Source of the DNA: JAITWN01 sp964437335
GTDB lineage: Bacteria; Pseudomonadota; Gammaproteobacteria; SZUA-140
DNA length: 64,000 nt
Direction: 5' to 3'
Assembly: GCA_964437335.1 (NCBI GenBank)
Contig: CAYTGL010000006.1
Coordinates: 40,345-104,344, forward strand
Shown here: positions 17,139 to 26,638 of the stretch, one piece after another
Numbering within the stretch: position 1 is the first letter of the stretch
Layout of the letters: every line of letters starts with the position of its first letter
Position numbers and translations under genes: made by a program
Notes under the pieces: generated by a model
Database searches by the model: none
What the model saw: only the letters and a program-made list of their open reading frames with translations
Told to the model about the DNA's origin: nothing

Positions 17139-18161
17139 TCAGACGACGCCCGCTCGCAACATGTCATGCATGTTCAACGCCCCGATCAGCCGGCCTTCAC
17201 CATCAACGACCGGCAGGGCGTTGATGCCGTGCTGCTCCATCATCTTGAGCGCTTCCGCCGCGAGCAGGTCGGGCGTGATCGACTTGCAATTGCGCGTCAT
17301 GACGTCGCCGACCACGGCGACATGCACATCGATGCGCCGGTCGAGTATCCGGCGCAGATCGCCGTCGGTGAAAATGCCGTCGAGCCTGTTCGCGTCATCG
17401 ACGATTGCGGTCATACCCAGATTTTTGCGCGTCATCTCGACCAGTGCCTCGCTGACCGGGACGCCGGCGCGCACCTTGGGCACCGCATCACCGGTATGCA
17501 TGATGTCCCGTATCAGCAGCAGCAGACGCCTGCCGAGTCGCCCGGCCGGATGGGAGCGGGCGAAATCCTCGGCGGTGAAGCCGCGCGCCTCGAGCAGCGA
17601 CACGGCCAGCGCATCGCCCATGACCAGCGTCGCCGTGGTGCTCGAAGTCGGCGCCAGCCCCAGCGGACAGGCCTCATGTTCGACGCTGACGTCGATATTG
17701 ACCTCGGCGGCGCGCGCCAGCGTCGAATCGGCGTTGCCGGTCAGCGCAATCAGCGGGACGCCGAGGCGCTTGATCAGCGGCAGGATCGTCAGCAGTTCGT
17801 CGGTCTCACCGGAATTGGAGATCGCGAGCACGACATCACGTGCGGTGATCATGCCAAGGTCGCCGTGACTCGCCTCGCCGGGATGGACGAAGAATGCCGG
17901 GCTGCCGGTGCTCGCAAGCGTCGCGGCGATCTTGCCGCCGATATGCCCGGACTTGCCCATGCCGAGCACTACGATGCGGCCATCACAGGCGATCATGTAG
18001 CGGCAAGCGGCGACGAAAGCATCTCCGATCCGGGCGGCGAGCGCGTGCACGGCCGCAGCTTCGGTCTCAATGACCGCGACACCGAGTTGCTTCAGTTGCC
18101 GCTCATCGAAGGTGTTGCCGTCCCGTGGACCGGCAGCTGGTGATTTTGTATGCGGCGTCAT
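17139..18161 (-). CDS. kdsD: D-arabinose 5-phosphate isomerase
   Basis: 340 aa. The N-terminal SIS domain carries VVLGMGKSGHIGGKIAATLASTGSPAFFVHPGEASHGDLGM with the catalytic His, followed by two CBS domains in the last 120 residues. It converts ribulose 5-phosphate to arabinose 5-phosphate for Kdo. ATG 18161 is preferred; the longer frame from 18206 has no support. A palindrome overlapping a likely promoter lies about 110 nt upstream. Confidence 0.95.
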   Translation of the reverse strand: MTPHTKSPAAGPRDGNTFDERQLKQLGVAVIETEAAAVHALAARIGDAFVAACRYMIACDGRIVVLGMGKSGHIGGKIAATLASTGSPAFFVHPGEASHGDLGMITARDVVLAISNSGETDELLTILPLIKRLGVPLIALTGNADSTLARAAEVNIDVSVEHEACPLGLAPTSSTTATLVMGDALAVSLLEARGFTAEDFARSHPAGRLGRRLLLLIRDIMHTGDAVPKVRAGVPVSEALVEMTRKNLGMTAIVDDANRLDGIFTDGDLRRILDRRIDVHVAVVGDVMTRNCKSITPDLLAAEALKMMEQHGINALPVVDGEGRLIGALNMHDMLRAGVV

Positions 18162-18250
18162 GTCGTCATCCGTCTGAAGCCTGATAGGGATCCCGCTCCA
18201 GCACACCAGGCGCGATCAGGGCCGGCCTCCCGAGGACCGCGAGCAAATTG

Positions 18251-18287
18251 AACATATTTGACCCGATTACATTGCCAATGGCAATGT
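18251..18287 (-). promoter_or_regulatory. Promoter with overlapping 19-bp palindrome upstream of kdsD
   Basis: ACATTGCCAATGGCAATGT (18269-18287) is a perfect palindrome with a one-base centre. On the minus strand its right half supplies TTGGCA (18278-18273, 5 of 6 to the -35 consensus), with TATGTT (18256-18251) 16 nt further as a -10. The arrangement suggests a repressor or activator site controlling the kdsD-kdsC-lptC-lptA-lptB unit. The factor is not known. Confidence 0.5.
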
Positions 18288-18333
18288 CATGTTCTTTATT
18301 GAGCACGCCGGCGACCGTGGCAAGGCATCCATT

Positions 18334-19206
18334 CTATAGATAGTGCAGCACGATGCCGGCGAATATCGCGGCGCCGAACCAGTTGTTGTTCAGGAAGGCG
18401 CGGAAGCAGGCGCCGGGCTCGCGGCGGCGGATCAGGTATTGCTGGTAGATGGCGAGGCCCGCGGCGGTGAGCAGACCGAGGGTCCAGGCGCCGCCGAGTT
18501 CGAGGCGGTTGCCGGCGATCAGCAGGACGACGAACAGCAGGCCCTGGATCAGGCCGATGATCAGGCGATCCTGTTCGCCGAACAGGATCGCGGTCGATCT
18601 TACGCCGATGCGGATGTCATCGTCGCGATCGACCATCGCGTACATCGTGTCGTAGGCGGTCGTCCACAGCACGGTCGCGATGTAGATCAGCCAGGCATCC
18701 TGCGGGATCGTACCGGTCTGCGCGGCGAAGGCCATCGGCACCGACCACGCGAAGGCCATGCCGAGATGGATCTGGGGCAGATAGGTGTAACGCTTCATGA
18801 ACGGGTATGTCACGGCCAGCGCAATGGCGACGAAAGAGAGCAGGATGGTCAGCGTGTTCAGCGTCAGCACCAGCAGGAATGCGATCAGACACAGCATGAC
18901 GAACAGAATCAGCGCCTCGCGGTTTGTGACTTCGCCACGAGCGAACGGGCGCCCTCTGGTACGGGCGACGTGCCTGTCGATATGGCGGTCAGCAAAGTCG
19001 TTAATGACGCATCCGGCCGAGCGCATCAGGAAGACACCCAGCACGAACACGGTCAGGACCCATCCGTTCGGAACGCCTTCAGCGGCGATCCACAGCGCCC
19101 ACAGCGCAGGCCATATCAGCAGCAAGGTGCCTATCGGACGCTCGATACGCATCAATCGCGCATAGACGCGCGCGCGTTCCGTCAGCCTGGCACGATCGAT
19201 CGTCAT
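18334..19206 (-). CDS. ubiA: 4-hydroxybenzoate octaprenyltransferase
   Basis: 290-aa membrane prenyltransferase of ubiquinone synthesis with about eight helices. The first Asp-rich motif NDFADRHIDRHVARTRGRP (69-87) and the second, YDTMYAMVDRDDD, bind the magnesium-polyprenyl diphosphate. It overlaps ubiC by 4 nt, so the enzyme that makes 4-hydroxybenzoate is translated just before the one that prenylates it. Confidence 0.96.
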   Translation of the reverse strand: MTIDRARLTERARVYARLMRIERPIGTLLLIWPALWALWIAAEGVPNGWVLTVFVLGVFLMRSAGCVINDFADRHIDRHVARTRGRPFARGEVTNREALILFVMLCLIAFLLVLTLNTLTILLSFVAIALAVTYPFMKRYTYLPQIHLGMAFAWSVPMAFAAQTGTIPQDAWLIYIATVLWTTAYDTMYAMVDRDDDIRIGVRSTAILFGEQDRLIIGLIQGLLFVVLLIAGNRLELGGAWTLGLLTAAGLAIYQQYLIRRREPGACFRAFLNNNWFGAAIFAGIVLHYL

Positions 19207-19817
19207 AGGTGGCGCCGGAGAATGCCAGGCAGGAAGATCTCGTTGACGAGCAGGGGATGGCCGTCAATCATGAATACCGAACGCCGTCCCCAGATGGCGG
19301 CGCGCCCGCGATCGACGGCCATGGCATGCAGCTCATGGCCGGGTTCGATGCGGGCTATTTCCATGTCACCGCGCACGATGCGATGATCCGAGAACAGTAT
19401 CTCGCCGAGCGGGCGATTGCCGAGATGCGCGAAGCGCCGGCGGGCGCCTTTTAATGTCTCTTCCGGCATGATCGTACGGGCATGGACGACCGCTCGCGTA
19501 GCGCACAGCAATCGCACCTCACGCACCAGCGCCCAGGCGTGGTCGGGAAGGTTCAGCGCCGCGCGCTCGCTCGGCAGCGGCCGACGCCGGCGTTGCCCGA
19601 TGACGCGGACACTGAACGCTGCACCGCACATGGTGCGCAGGCGGCGAGTCAGGGAATCCGTATCGATGAGCCAGGAGGCGAGCTCCGGTGGCAATTCGCC
19701 GCGCGGCATGGCGCGCGCCGGCCGCCAGTCCGGCTCCCTTCGAGATTTGAACAATCTGTATCGCAAGCTCCCGGCCCGAATTTGAATCCTAGACCACGCT
19801 GTATTGCGGACGGCCAT
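19203..19817 (-). CDS. ubiC: Chorismate lyase
   Basis: Converts chorismate to 4-hydroxybenzoate plus pyruvate, the first committed step to ubiquinone. The WLIDTDSLTRRLR block, the central VREVRLLCATRAVVHARTIMP and the C-terminal PLGEILFSD plus RRSVFMIDGHPLLVNEIFLP are family features, including the conserved Arg and Glu of the active site. The start is uncertain: ATG 19817 lies inside recG with a poor ribosome site, and a TTG at 19754 or an ATG at 19709 would give lengths nearer the usual 165-185 residues. Confidence 0.9.
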   Translation of the reverse strand: MAVRNTAWSRIQIRAGSLRYRLFKSRREPDWRPARAMPRGELPPELASWLIDTDSLTRRLRTMCGAAFSVRVIGQRRRRPLPSERAALNLPDHAWALVREVRLLCATRAVVHARTIMPEETLKGARRRFAHLGNRPLGEILFSDHRIVRGDMEIARIEPGHELHAMAVDRGRAAIWGRRSVFMIDGHPLLVNEIFLPGILRRHL

Positions 19818-21882
19818 CGAACCAGCGCTTCATGATCGATGTCGCCGCATCAGGAAATCGCGCCAGTAATGCGGTGGCCGCTTCGCTGACCGGCGCAATA
19901 AGTTCGCTATCGCGCTGCAGCTCGGCGACACGCAGACGCATCAGGCCGGCCTGGCGTACGCCGAGGAGTTCGCCCGGCCCGCGCATATCGAGGTCGCGCC
20001 GCGCGATCTCGAACCCGTCGGCGGTCTCGCGCAGCACCGCGAGGCGCGCCCGGGCGCGCGCGGACAACGGGCTATGATACATCAATACGCACGCGCTTTT
20101 TTCACTGCCGCGCCCGACCCGGCCGCGCAACTGGTGGATCTGGGCGAGACCCAGCCGTTCGGCGTTCTCGATAATCATCAGACTCGCGTTCGGCACGTCG
20201 ACGCCGACCTCGATGACCGTGGTCGCGACCAGCAGATCGATATTGCCCGACTTGAATTCGGCCATGACCGACTCCTTTTCCGCCGGCTTGAGTCGGCCGT
20301 GCACCAGTCCCACCCGCAACTCGGGCAGGGTCTCTGCGAGATGCGCGGCGGTATCGATCGCGGCCTGGCATTGCAGCAGCTCCGATTCCTCGATCAGAGT
20401 GCAGACCCAGTAGGCCTGGCGTTTCTCGACACACTCGCCCCGGACCCGCTGCAGGACCTCATCCCGTCGGCTGTCGGGGACGACAACGGTCGTTACCGGC
20501 TGGCGTCCCGGCGGCAGTTCATCGATGATCGAGCAATCGAGATCAGCGTAGGCGGTCATCATCAAGGTGCGCGGTATCGGCGTTGCAGTCATGATCAACT
20601 GATGCGGATAGCGGCCATGCCGGCGTCCTTTTTCACGCAGGGCCAGACGCTGATGCACGCCGAAGCGATGCTGCTCATCGACAATGACGAGCCCGAGCGA
20701 GGAGAACTCGACTTCCTGCTGAAACAGCGCGTGGGTGCCGACCGCCACCTGCATCGCGCCCGACTTCAGCGCATCGAGCGCATGCTGCCGCACCTTGCCT
20801 TTACTCTTGCCGGCCAGCCAGCCGACCTCGACGCCGAGCGGTCTCAGCCAGTCATCGACGTTGCGGTAATGTTGCTCCGCGAGCAGCTCGGTCGGCGCCA
20901 TGATCGCGGACTGATAACCCGCCTCGACCGCGATCAGCAGCGCGGCCGCGGCGACTACAGTCTTGCCGGAACCGACATCTCCCTGCACCAGGCGCTGCAT
21001 CGGATGCTCCCGGCGCAGATCCTGCTCGATATCGGCGATGACGCGATGTTGCGCCGCCGTGAGTTCGAACGGCAAGCCGCTGATGAATCGCCGGCCCAGC
21101 TTTCCGGTAGCCGCCAGTACCGGCGCACGATGACGCGCGACTTCGGTATGCAGTGCGCGCATGCCGAGCTGGTGGGCCAGCAGTTCCTCGAAGGCAAGGC
21201 GCTTGCGCATGGGATGTAATCCATCGGCAAGCGCGTCGGCGGGCGCCTCCGGCGGCGGCCGATGGAGATAAAGCAACGCGTCACGCAGGGAAGCCAGGTG
21301 GTAGCGGGATTGCAGTTCGGGCGGCAGCAGCTCGGGTACAAAGTTCTCGCCGTCAGGGCCGCCGAGACGGTCCACCACCCGCGAGATCAGCGATCGCAGC
21401 GTCGTCTGGTGCAGCCCGGCGGTCGCCGGATAGACCGGTGTCAGCGCCGGCGCCTCGTCGACCGTATCATCGCCGATGAGCCGATACTCGGGATGGATGA
21501 TCTCAAGGGTATCACCCGCGCCCCTGACCTCGCCGTAACAGCGCAGTCGGAGTCCTTTCGTGAAGCTCTCGCGCTGCCGCGCCGTGAAGTGAAAAAATCG
21601 CAATAACAGCGCACCGGTTCCATCGCTGAGATAGACCAGCAACATCCGGCGGCGCCCGGCCCGGACCTGGGCAAGCTGCACGATCCCCTCGACCACCGCC
21701 TCGGCGCCGGGTCGCAAGGAACCGATCGGCACGATGCGAGTCCGGTCCTGGTAACGTGCGGGAAGATGCAGCAGTAGATCCTGGAGCGTCCGGATATCAA
21801 GCCGCGCGAGTATCTCGGCGAGACGGGGACCGACCCCCTTCAGGCCGGAAACCGGCGACGATGGCGCGAGTTGCGCACACAC
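19789..21882 (-). CDS. recG: ATP-dependent DNA helicase RecG
   Basis: 697 aa, full length. The N-terminal wedge/OB domain (about 60-150) recognises forks; Walker A GDVGSGKT is at 301-308 and the DEQH box at 402-405, with later helicase motifs including GRVGRG. It rewinds stalled replication forks and branch-migrates Holliday junctions. The start is GTG at 21882, directly abutting the ridA stop codon (TGAGTG). The 3' end overlaps ubiC. Confidence 0.96.
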   Translation of the reverse strand: MCAQLAPSSPVSGLKGVGPRLAEILARLDIRTLQDLLLHLPARYQDRTRIVPIGSLRPGAEAVVEGIVQLAQVRAGRRRMLLVYLSDGTGALLLRFFHFTARQRESFTKGLRLRCYGEVRGAGDTLEIIHPEYRLIGDDTVDEAPALTPVYPATAGLHQTTLRSLISRVVDRLGGPDGENFVPELLPPELQSRYHLASLRDALLYLHRPPPEAPADALADGLHPMRKRLAFEELLAHQLGMRALHTEVARHRAPVLAATGKLGRRFISGLPFELTAAQHRVIADIEQDLRREHPMQRLVQGDVGSGKTVVAAAALLIAVEAGYQSAIMAPTELLAEQHYRNVDDWLRPLGVEVGWLAGKSKGKVRQHALDALKSGAMQVAVGTHALFQQEVEFSSLGLVIVDEQHRFGVHQRLALREKGRRHGRYPHQLIMTATPIPRTLMMTAYADLDCSIIDELPPGRQPVTTVVVPDSRRDEVLQRVRGECVEKRQAYWVCTLIEESELLQCQAAIDTAAHLAETLPELRVGLVHGRLKPAEKESVMAEFKSGNIDLLVATTVIEVGVDVPNASLMIIENAERLGLAQIHQLRGRVGRGSEKSACVLMYHSPLSARARARLAVLRETADGFEIARRDLDMRGPGELLGVRQAGLMRLRVAELQRDSELIAPVSEAATALLARFPDAATSIMKRWFDGRPQYSVV

Positions 21883-22275
21883 TCAACTCCCCCGCCGCAG
21901 GTGCATGACGCCGTCGGCCTCGATGACGGCGCCTTTCGGCAGCGCCGCAACCTGGACCGCAGCGCGGGCGGGGTAAGGGGCGGCGAAATAACGGCCCATG
22001 ACCTCATTGACGACCGGGAAGTGGACGAGGTCGGTCAGATAGATATTGAGCTTGACGACATCGGCAAGCGAGCCGCCCGCGGCGCGCGCAACCTCACCGA
22101 GGTTTTCGAATACCTGAACCGCCTGCGCCTCGAAATCACCGTCGACGAGCCGCATTGTTCGCGGGTCTAGCGGGATCTGGCCGGAAAGCCACACTGTTGT
22201 GCCGATCTTCACCGCCTGGGAGTATGTCCCGATCGCGGCCGGCGCCCGGTCAGTATTGATGATCTCCCTGTCCAA
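21883..22275 (-). CDS. ridA: Reactive intermediate/imine deaminase RidA
   Basis: 130-aa YjgF/YER057c/UK114 family protein that hydrolyses reactive enamine/imine intermediates made by PLP enzymes. The substrate-binding Arg lies in YPARAAVQVAALPKGAVIEAD; APAAIGTYSQAV and SGQIPLDP are the other family signatures. The start is TTG at 22275: a GGGGGAG ribosome site lies just upstream and the resulting N-terminus aligns with known RidA proteins. Confidence 0.95.
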   Translation of the reverse strand: MDREIINTDRAPAAIGTYSQAVKIGTTVWLSGQIPLDPRTMRLVDGDFEAQAVQVFENLGEVARAAGGSLADVVKLNIYLTDLVHFPVVNEVMGRYFAAPYPARAAVQVAALPKGAVIEADGVMHLRRGS

Positions 22276-22308
22276 CGCTCCCCCTGGTATTGGAACGAAT
22301 CGCGGTTC

Positions 22309-24552
22309 TCAAGCCCGCTTGCGATAGATCTTCGCGACATTCTCGATCGTGCGGATGCGCCGCATCACACGGGCGAGATGCACACGGTTATGCACCGCGA
22401 TATTGAAGATAATTGTACTGTATTTCCCGTCGTGTTCGTCTATCGTCACATTATTGATGTTGACGTCCATGGCGGCGATCGCCGCCGCGACGGTCGCGAG
22501 CACGCCGCGGCGGTTGAGCGCGTCGACGCGGATTTCGACCGGGAACTCGCCTTCAATGCTGGTCTCCCACTGCACGTCGATCCACTTCTCGGGCTGGTTG
22601 CGGAACTCCTTGACGTTCTTGCATGATTCGGCATGAATGACAACGCCGCGTCCAGACGAAACGAAACCCTGGATCGGGTCGCCGGGTATCGGATTGCAGC
22701 ATTTTGCGAAGGTCACGACCATGCCTTCGGTGCCGGTGATCGCAAGCGGCCGCAACGCGTCCTTCGAGCCACCGAGCCAGGCCGGCATGTAGCGGGAAAA
22801 CACCTGCTTGATCCCGCGCGTGCGTGATGCCGGTTCGCCCTTGCCCGCTTGCGCCTCGAGCAGTCGCCTGACGACCAGCGGCGCGAGCCGGTTGCCAAGC
22901 CCGATGTCATCGTAGAGCTGCTCGACGTTACGGCACTTGAACTCGGCCAGCAGGATCTCGACGTCATGGGCGTCGAGATCCTGCACCGACTTCGAGCAGG
23001 CGTTGACCAGCGCCTGATCGAGCAATCGCCTGCCAAGCTCCACCGACTCGTCGCGCTTGAGATTCTTCATGTAATTCCGGATCGTCGCGCGCGCCTTGCC
23101 GGTGACTACGAAATTGAGCCAGACGGGGTTTGGACGCGCGCCTGGCGAGGTGATGATCTCGACGGTCTCCCCGCTCTGCAGGGTCGTCGACAGCGGCGCG
23201 AGGCGGCGGTCGATCTTGACCGCAACGCAGGTGTTGCCGATATCGGTATGTACCGCGTAGGCGAAGTCGACCGGCGTCGCGCCACGCGGCAACTCCATGA
23301 TGCGCCCGCGCGGCGTGAAGACGTAGACCTCGTCGGGGAACAGGTCGATCCTGACGTTCTCGAGAAACTCGAGCGAGTTACCGGCGTTCTTCTGGATCTC
23401 GAGCAGACCGCTCATCCAGTCGCGGACGCGTTTCTGTGCGCCGCTGCTCGCGGCAATGCTGTCACCGAGCTTGTACAGCCAGTGCGCGGCGACGCCGGCC
23501 TCGGCGACCTTCTCCATGTCCTCCGAGCGGATCTGCACCTCGATATGAACGCCGAACGGGCCGAACAGCACCGTGTGCAGCGACTGGTATCCATTGGCCT
23601 TCGGGATCGCAATATAGTCCTTGAACTTGCCGGGCACCGGCTTGTAGAGATTGTGCACGACGCCGAGACTGCGGTAACAGGAATCGACATTGTCGACGAC
23701 GATGCGAAACGCATAGACATCGAACACCTCGGAAAAACTCAGGCGTTTGGTCCGCATCTTCTGGTAGATGCTGTAGATATGCTTCTCCCTGCCGAGCACG
23801 CGGCACGGCAACCCCTCCTGCTGCAGGCGATCCTGCAAGGCCGCCTCGATCTTGCTGACGATCTCGCGGCGGTTGCCGCGCGCCTTCCTGACCGATTCCG
23901 CGAGCACGCGGTAGCGCAGCGGATAAAACTCGGCGAAGCCGAGCTCCTGCAGATCGGTACGGATCGCGTTCATGCCGAGGCGGTTCGCAATCGGTGCGTA
24001 GATCTCCAGCGTTTCGCGCGCGATTCGCCGGCGCGCCTCCGGCGAACAGGCGCCGAGCGTGCGCATGTTATGGAGACGGTCGGCAAGCTTGATGATAATG
24101 ACCCGGAGGTCCTGCACCATCGCCAGGAGCATCTTGCGGAAATTCTCCGCCTGGGCCTCGCGCCGGGTCTCGAACTCGATCTGGGTCAGCTTGCTGACCC
24201 CGTCAACGAGGTAGGCTATCTCCTCTCCGAACTGCTCGGCGATCTGTTCCTTCGCGGTTGGAGTGTCTTCGAGGACATCGTGCAGCAGCGCGGCAATGAT
24301 GCATTCCGCGTTCATGCGCATGTCCGCGAGAATCCTCGCGACGGCCAGCGGGTGAGTGATATAGGGCTCGCCGGACAGACGGTGCTGGCCGGCATGGGCC
24401 TGGGCGCCGAAGCGTTGGGCGCGGCGGACTTCGGCTATCTGGCGCGGTTCGAGGTAAGACTCGAGCGCCGCGCACAGGTCATCAAGCAAGCGGTCGGGGC
24501 TGGAATGCCCGGGAGGGGCGGGATCAATGCGGGATACCTGTTCGGTAGGCAT
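22309..24552 (-). CDS. spoT: Bifunctional (p)ppGpp synthetase/hydrolase
   Basis: 747-aa Rel/SpoT protein. The N-terminal hydrolase domain keeps the HD motif (His91-Asp92) and EDTP, so alarmone breakdown should be active. The synthetase domain follows (RTKRLSFSEVFDVYAFRIVV, YKPVPGKFKDYIAIPKANGYQSLH, EVQIRSEDMEKVAEAGVAAHW), then TGS (PRGATPVDFAYAVH) and a C-terminal ACT domain. The gene order gmk-rpoZ-spoT identifies it as SpoT rather than RelA. ATG 24552 is used; a TTG one codon earlier is possible. Confidence 0.96.
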   Translation of the reverse strand: MPTEQVSRIDPAPPGHSSPDRLLDDLCAALESYLEPRQIAEVRRAQRFGAQAHAGQHRLSGEPYITHPLAVARILADMRMNAECIIAALLHDVLEDTPTAKEQIAEQFGEEIAYLVDGVSKLTQIEFETRREAQAENFRKMLLAMVQDLRVIIIKLADRLHNMRTLGACSPEARRRIARETLEIYAPIANRLGMNAIRTDLQELGFAEFYPLRYRVLAESVRKARGNRREIVSKIEAALQDRLQQEGLPCRVLGREKHIYSIYQKMRTKRLSFSEVFDVYAFRIVVDNVDSCYRSLGVVHNLYKPVPGKFKDYIAIPKANGYQSLHTVLFGPFGVHIEVQIRSEDMEKVAEAGVAAHWLYKLGDSIAASSGAQKRVRDWMSGLLEIQKNAGNSLEFLENVRIDLFPDEVYVFTPRGRIMELPRGATPVDFAYAVHTDIGNTCVAVKIDRRLAPLSTTLQSGETVEIITSPGARPNPVWLNFVVTGKARATIRNYMKNLKRDESVELGRRLLDQALVNACSKSVQDLDAHDVEILLAEFKCRNVEQLYDDIGLGNRLAPLVVRRLLEAQAGKGEPASRTRGIKQVFSRYMPAWLGGSKDALRPLAITGTEGMVVTFAKCCNPIPGDPIQGFVSSGRGVVIHAESCKNVKEFRNQPEKWIDVQWETSIEGEFPVEIRVDALNRRGVLATVAAAIAAMDVNINNVTIDEHDGKYSTIIFNIAVHNRVHLARVMRRIRTIENVAKIYRKRA

Positions 24553-24577
24553 CAAGGCGTGTCCCGGTCACGCGGCG

Positions 24578-24892
24578 TCAGTCCTGTTCCTGATCAATAG
24601 ACTGTTGCTGCAGCGCATCCTGCTGTAATTCCCTGCGCAGCCGCTCACGCAATTCCTGCTCATCGAGGGCGTCTTCCGCCCGCTGCTCCGGCGTCACCTC
24701 GTTCAGTATCGAACCATCAACGCTGCCGGACGCGATCTCGCGCAGGGCCAGCACGGTCGGCTTGTCGTTGTCCCAGGGCAGGCTCGATTCCTTGCCGTGG
24801 CTGAGCTGGCGGGCGCGCTTGCTCGCTATCAACACCAGATCGAAACGGTTCGGGATATGTTCCAGGCAATCTTCTACGGTAATACGGGCCAT
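24578..24892 (-). CDS. rpoZ: RNA polymerase omega subunit
   Basis: 104 aa, starting MARITVEDCLEHIPNRFDLV and containing the ASKRARQL helix and the KPTVLALREIASG segment that clamps the beta' subunit. It also forms part of a ppGpp-binding site in proteobacteria, which fits its position between gmk and spoT. The acidic glutamine-rich tail is normal. Confidence 0.97.
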   Translation of the reverse strand: MARITVEDCLEHIPNRFDLVLIASKRARQLSHGKESSLPWDNDKPTVLALREIASGSVDGSILNEVTPEQRAEDALDEQELRERLRRELQQDALQQQSIDQEQD

Positions 24893-24970
24893 GTGATTCT
24901 CTCGTGTTGTCGGCCGGCCACCGGCCGGCGATGCGGATGCATCTGGCCATTATACCGTAATTTCAGGTCA

Positions 24971-25672
24971 TTACACCCCGCCGCCGGATTGATCGCGCAA
25001 CAAGGCATTCAGCAGTTCGCTATGTCGCACGCTCTGCGCCGCCATGCGCAGCCGCTGTGCGCGAAGGATTGCGCGCAACTCCTCGAGCGCCTGCCCGAAG
25101 TCGTTGTTGATCACGATAAAATCATATTCGGGATAATGGGATAACTCACTCACGGCGTCGCGCATGCGGCGCTCGATGACGGCCTCGTCGTCCTGTTTCC
25201 GGCCCTGCAAACGCTGGCGCAGCGCGGAGCGGGACGGCGGCAGGATGAAGATCCCGATCGCGGCCGACACGACCGCGCGCACCTGGCGGGCGCCCTGCCA
25301 GTCGATCTCGAGGATCACGTCCCGGCCCTGCCCGAGCTGCGCCGCGACGGCCTTGCGCGAAGTGCCGTAGTAATGATCAAAGACCCGGGCATGCTCGAGG
25401 AACTCGCCGGCGTCGGTCATCGCGCGGAAAGTCTCGACATCGATGAAGTGATAATCGTTGCCGTCCTCCTCGCCATGCCGCGGCGGTCGGGTCGTATAGG
25501 ATACCGAAACGGTAAATTCGGGGTCGGTGCCGACCAGCGCGCGAATCAGGCTGGTCTTGCCGGCGCCGGACGGCGCCGACACCATGTACAGGGTGCCGGG
25601 AGAGACGCCCTTGCCCCCGGCATTGTCCTGTTTAGTCTGATCGCCGCGCTTCTGTGCCATGTTTTCGATCAT
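24971..25672 (-). CDS. gmk: Guanylate kinase
   Basis: Phosphorylates GMP to GDP. The P-loop APSGAGKT is at 33-40, followed by YTTRPPRHGEEDGNDYHF, the GMP-binding segment, and the lid RLQGRKQDDEAVIERRM. At 233 aa it has about 25 extra N-terminal residues; ATG 25672 overlaps the yicC stop (ATGA), while ATG 25660 would also serve. Confidence 0.96.
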   Translation of the reverse strand: MIENMAQKRGDQTKQDNAGGKGVSPGTLYMVSAPSGAGKTSLIRALVGTDPEFTVSVSYTTRPPRHGEEDGNDYHFIDVETFRAMTDAGEFLEHARVFDHYYGTSRKAVAAQLGQGRDVILEIDWQGARQVRAVVSAAIGIFILPPSRSALRQRLQGRKQDDEAVIERRMRDAVSELSHYPEYDFIVINNDFGQALEELRAILRAQRLRMAAQSVRHSELLNALLRDQSGGGV

Positions 25673-26535
25673 TCAATATTCTGGACCTGCTCGCGAATCT
25701 GCTCGATCGCGACCTTGATCTCGACAGAGGCCCGCGTCGTCGACGCGTCAATCGATTTTGAGCCGAGGGTATTCGCTTCGCGGTTGAGTTCCTGCATCAG
25801 AAAATCGAGCCGACGCCCCGCGGGGCGCTGGTCATCGAGCACCAGGACCACCTCCTCGAGATGCGCCCTGAGCCGGTCGATCTCCTCCTGCACATCGGCC
25901 TTCTGGGTGATATACAACAGCTCCTGTTCCAGCCGTCCCGGATCGAACCCGGCCTCGAGCTCGTCGAGTCTGGCCTTGAGCTTGGCGCGATGATGCTCGT
26001 TGATCTCCGGCATGCGTTCCTGCACCAGGGCGACCTGATCGCCGATTTCCGCGCAGCGTTGCATTATCAGTTCCCGGATCGTCGCGCCCTCGCGCGCGCG
26101 CGCCTGCTGTATATCCGCGAGAACCCCGTCGAGCAGTTGCAACGCCTCGGCCTGCAACTGTTCGGGATCGGCCTCGACGGACTGCAGCACTCCCGGCCAC
26201 CTGAGCAGATCGATCGAGGCCGGGCGCGCGGGATTTCCCATCCGGCTCTCCACCCGCTCCAGCATTTCGAGCAGCCTGACGACCAGCCCTTCATTCAGCA
26301 CAAACTCGGGCGGCGCTGCCGCGTCTGACTGGAAGCGCAGGATGCACTCCAGCTTTCCGCGCCGCACGCGGGCGGCGATCTTCTCGCGCACCTGCGTTTC
26401 GAGCGACCTGAATTCGTCCGGCAGCCGCAGGGATACGTCGAGATAGCGATGATTGAGCGTGCGCAATTCCCAGGCCAGCACCCCACGCGCGGTCTTCGTC
26501 TCGCGGCGCGCGAACGCCGTCATGCCCTGCAACAT
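25669..26535 (-). CDS. yicC: YicC/YloC family endoribonuclease
   Basis: 288 aa with MTAFARRE near the start, WELRTLNHRYLDVSLRLPDEFRSLE and the C-terminal GRRLDFLMQELNREANTLGSKS block that ends the family. Members form hexamers that cleave RNA. It begins about 100 nt from rph in a divergent gap and overlaps gmk by 4 nt, so yicC and gmk are co-translated. Confidence 0.93.
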   Translation of the reverse strand: MLQGMTAFARRETKTARGVLAWELRTLNHRYLDVSLRLPDEFRSLETQVREKIAARVRRGKLECILRFQSDAAAPPEFVLNEGLVVRLLEMLERVESRMGNPARPASIDLLRWPGVLQSVEADPEQLQAEALQLLDGVLADIQQARAREGATIRELIMQRCAEIGDQVALVQERMPEINEHHRAKLKARLDELEAGFDPGRLEQELLYITQKADVQEEIDRLRAHLEEVVLVLDDQRPAGRRLDFLMQELNREANTLGSKSIDASTTRASVEIKVAIEQIREQVQNIE

Positions 26536-26553
26536 AATTTGCCTCTTCCGAAT

Positions 26554-26573
26554 AAAGGGTACTGACCCCTTTT
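26554..26573. repeat. Diverged copy of the GGGTC(A/T)GACCC element in the yicC/rph gap
   Basis: AAAGGGTACTGACCCCTTTT resembles the element at 36978 but has lost the exact palindromic core. It is the only member of the family found in a divergent intergenic region, 20 nt upstream of the rph -10 box. Confidence 0.5.
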
Positions 26574-26588
26574 AACGCGCCTTCGGGG

Positions 26589-26594
26589 TATAAT
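26589..26594 (+). promoter_or_regulatory. -10 box for the rph operon
   Basis: Consensus TATAAT 45 nt upstream of the rph start. No good -35 was found at 16-18 nt; ACTGAC at 26561 is too far. The repeat at 26554 occupies the -35 region. Confidence 0.5.
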
Positions 26595-26638
26595 AAGTTC
26601 TTTCCTGTTCCTGCCCAAGGTAAAAATAAGGATCACCC

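Noticed and set aside
22849..24600. 583-aa frame opposite spoT
   Set aside because: Antisense artefact of a high-GC codon pattern; spoT motifs are intact on the other strand.
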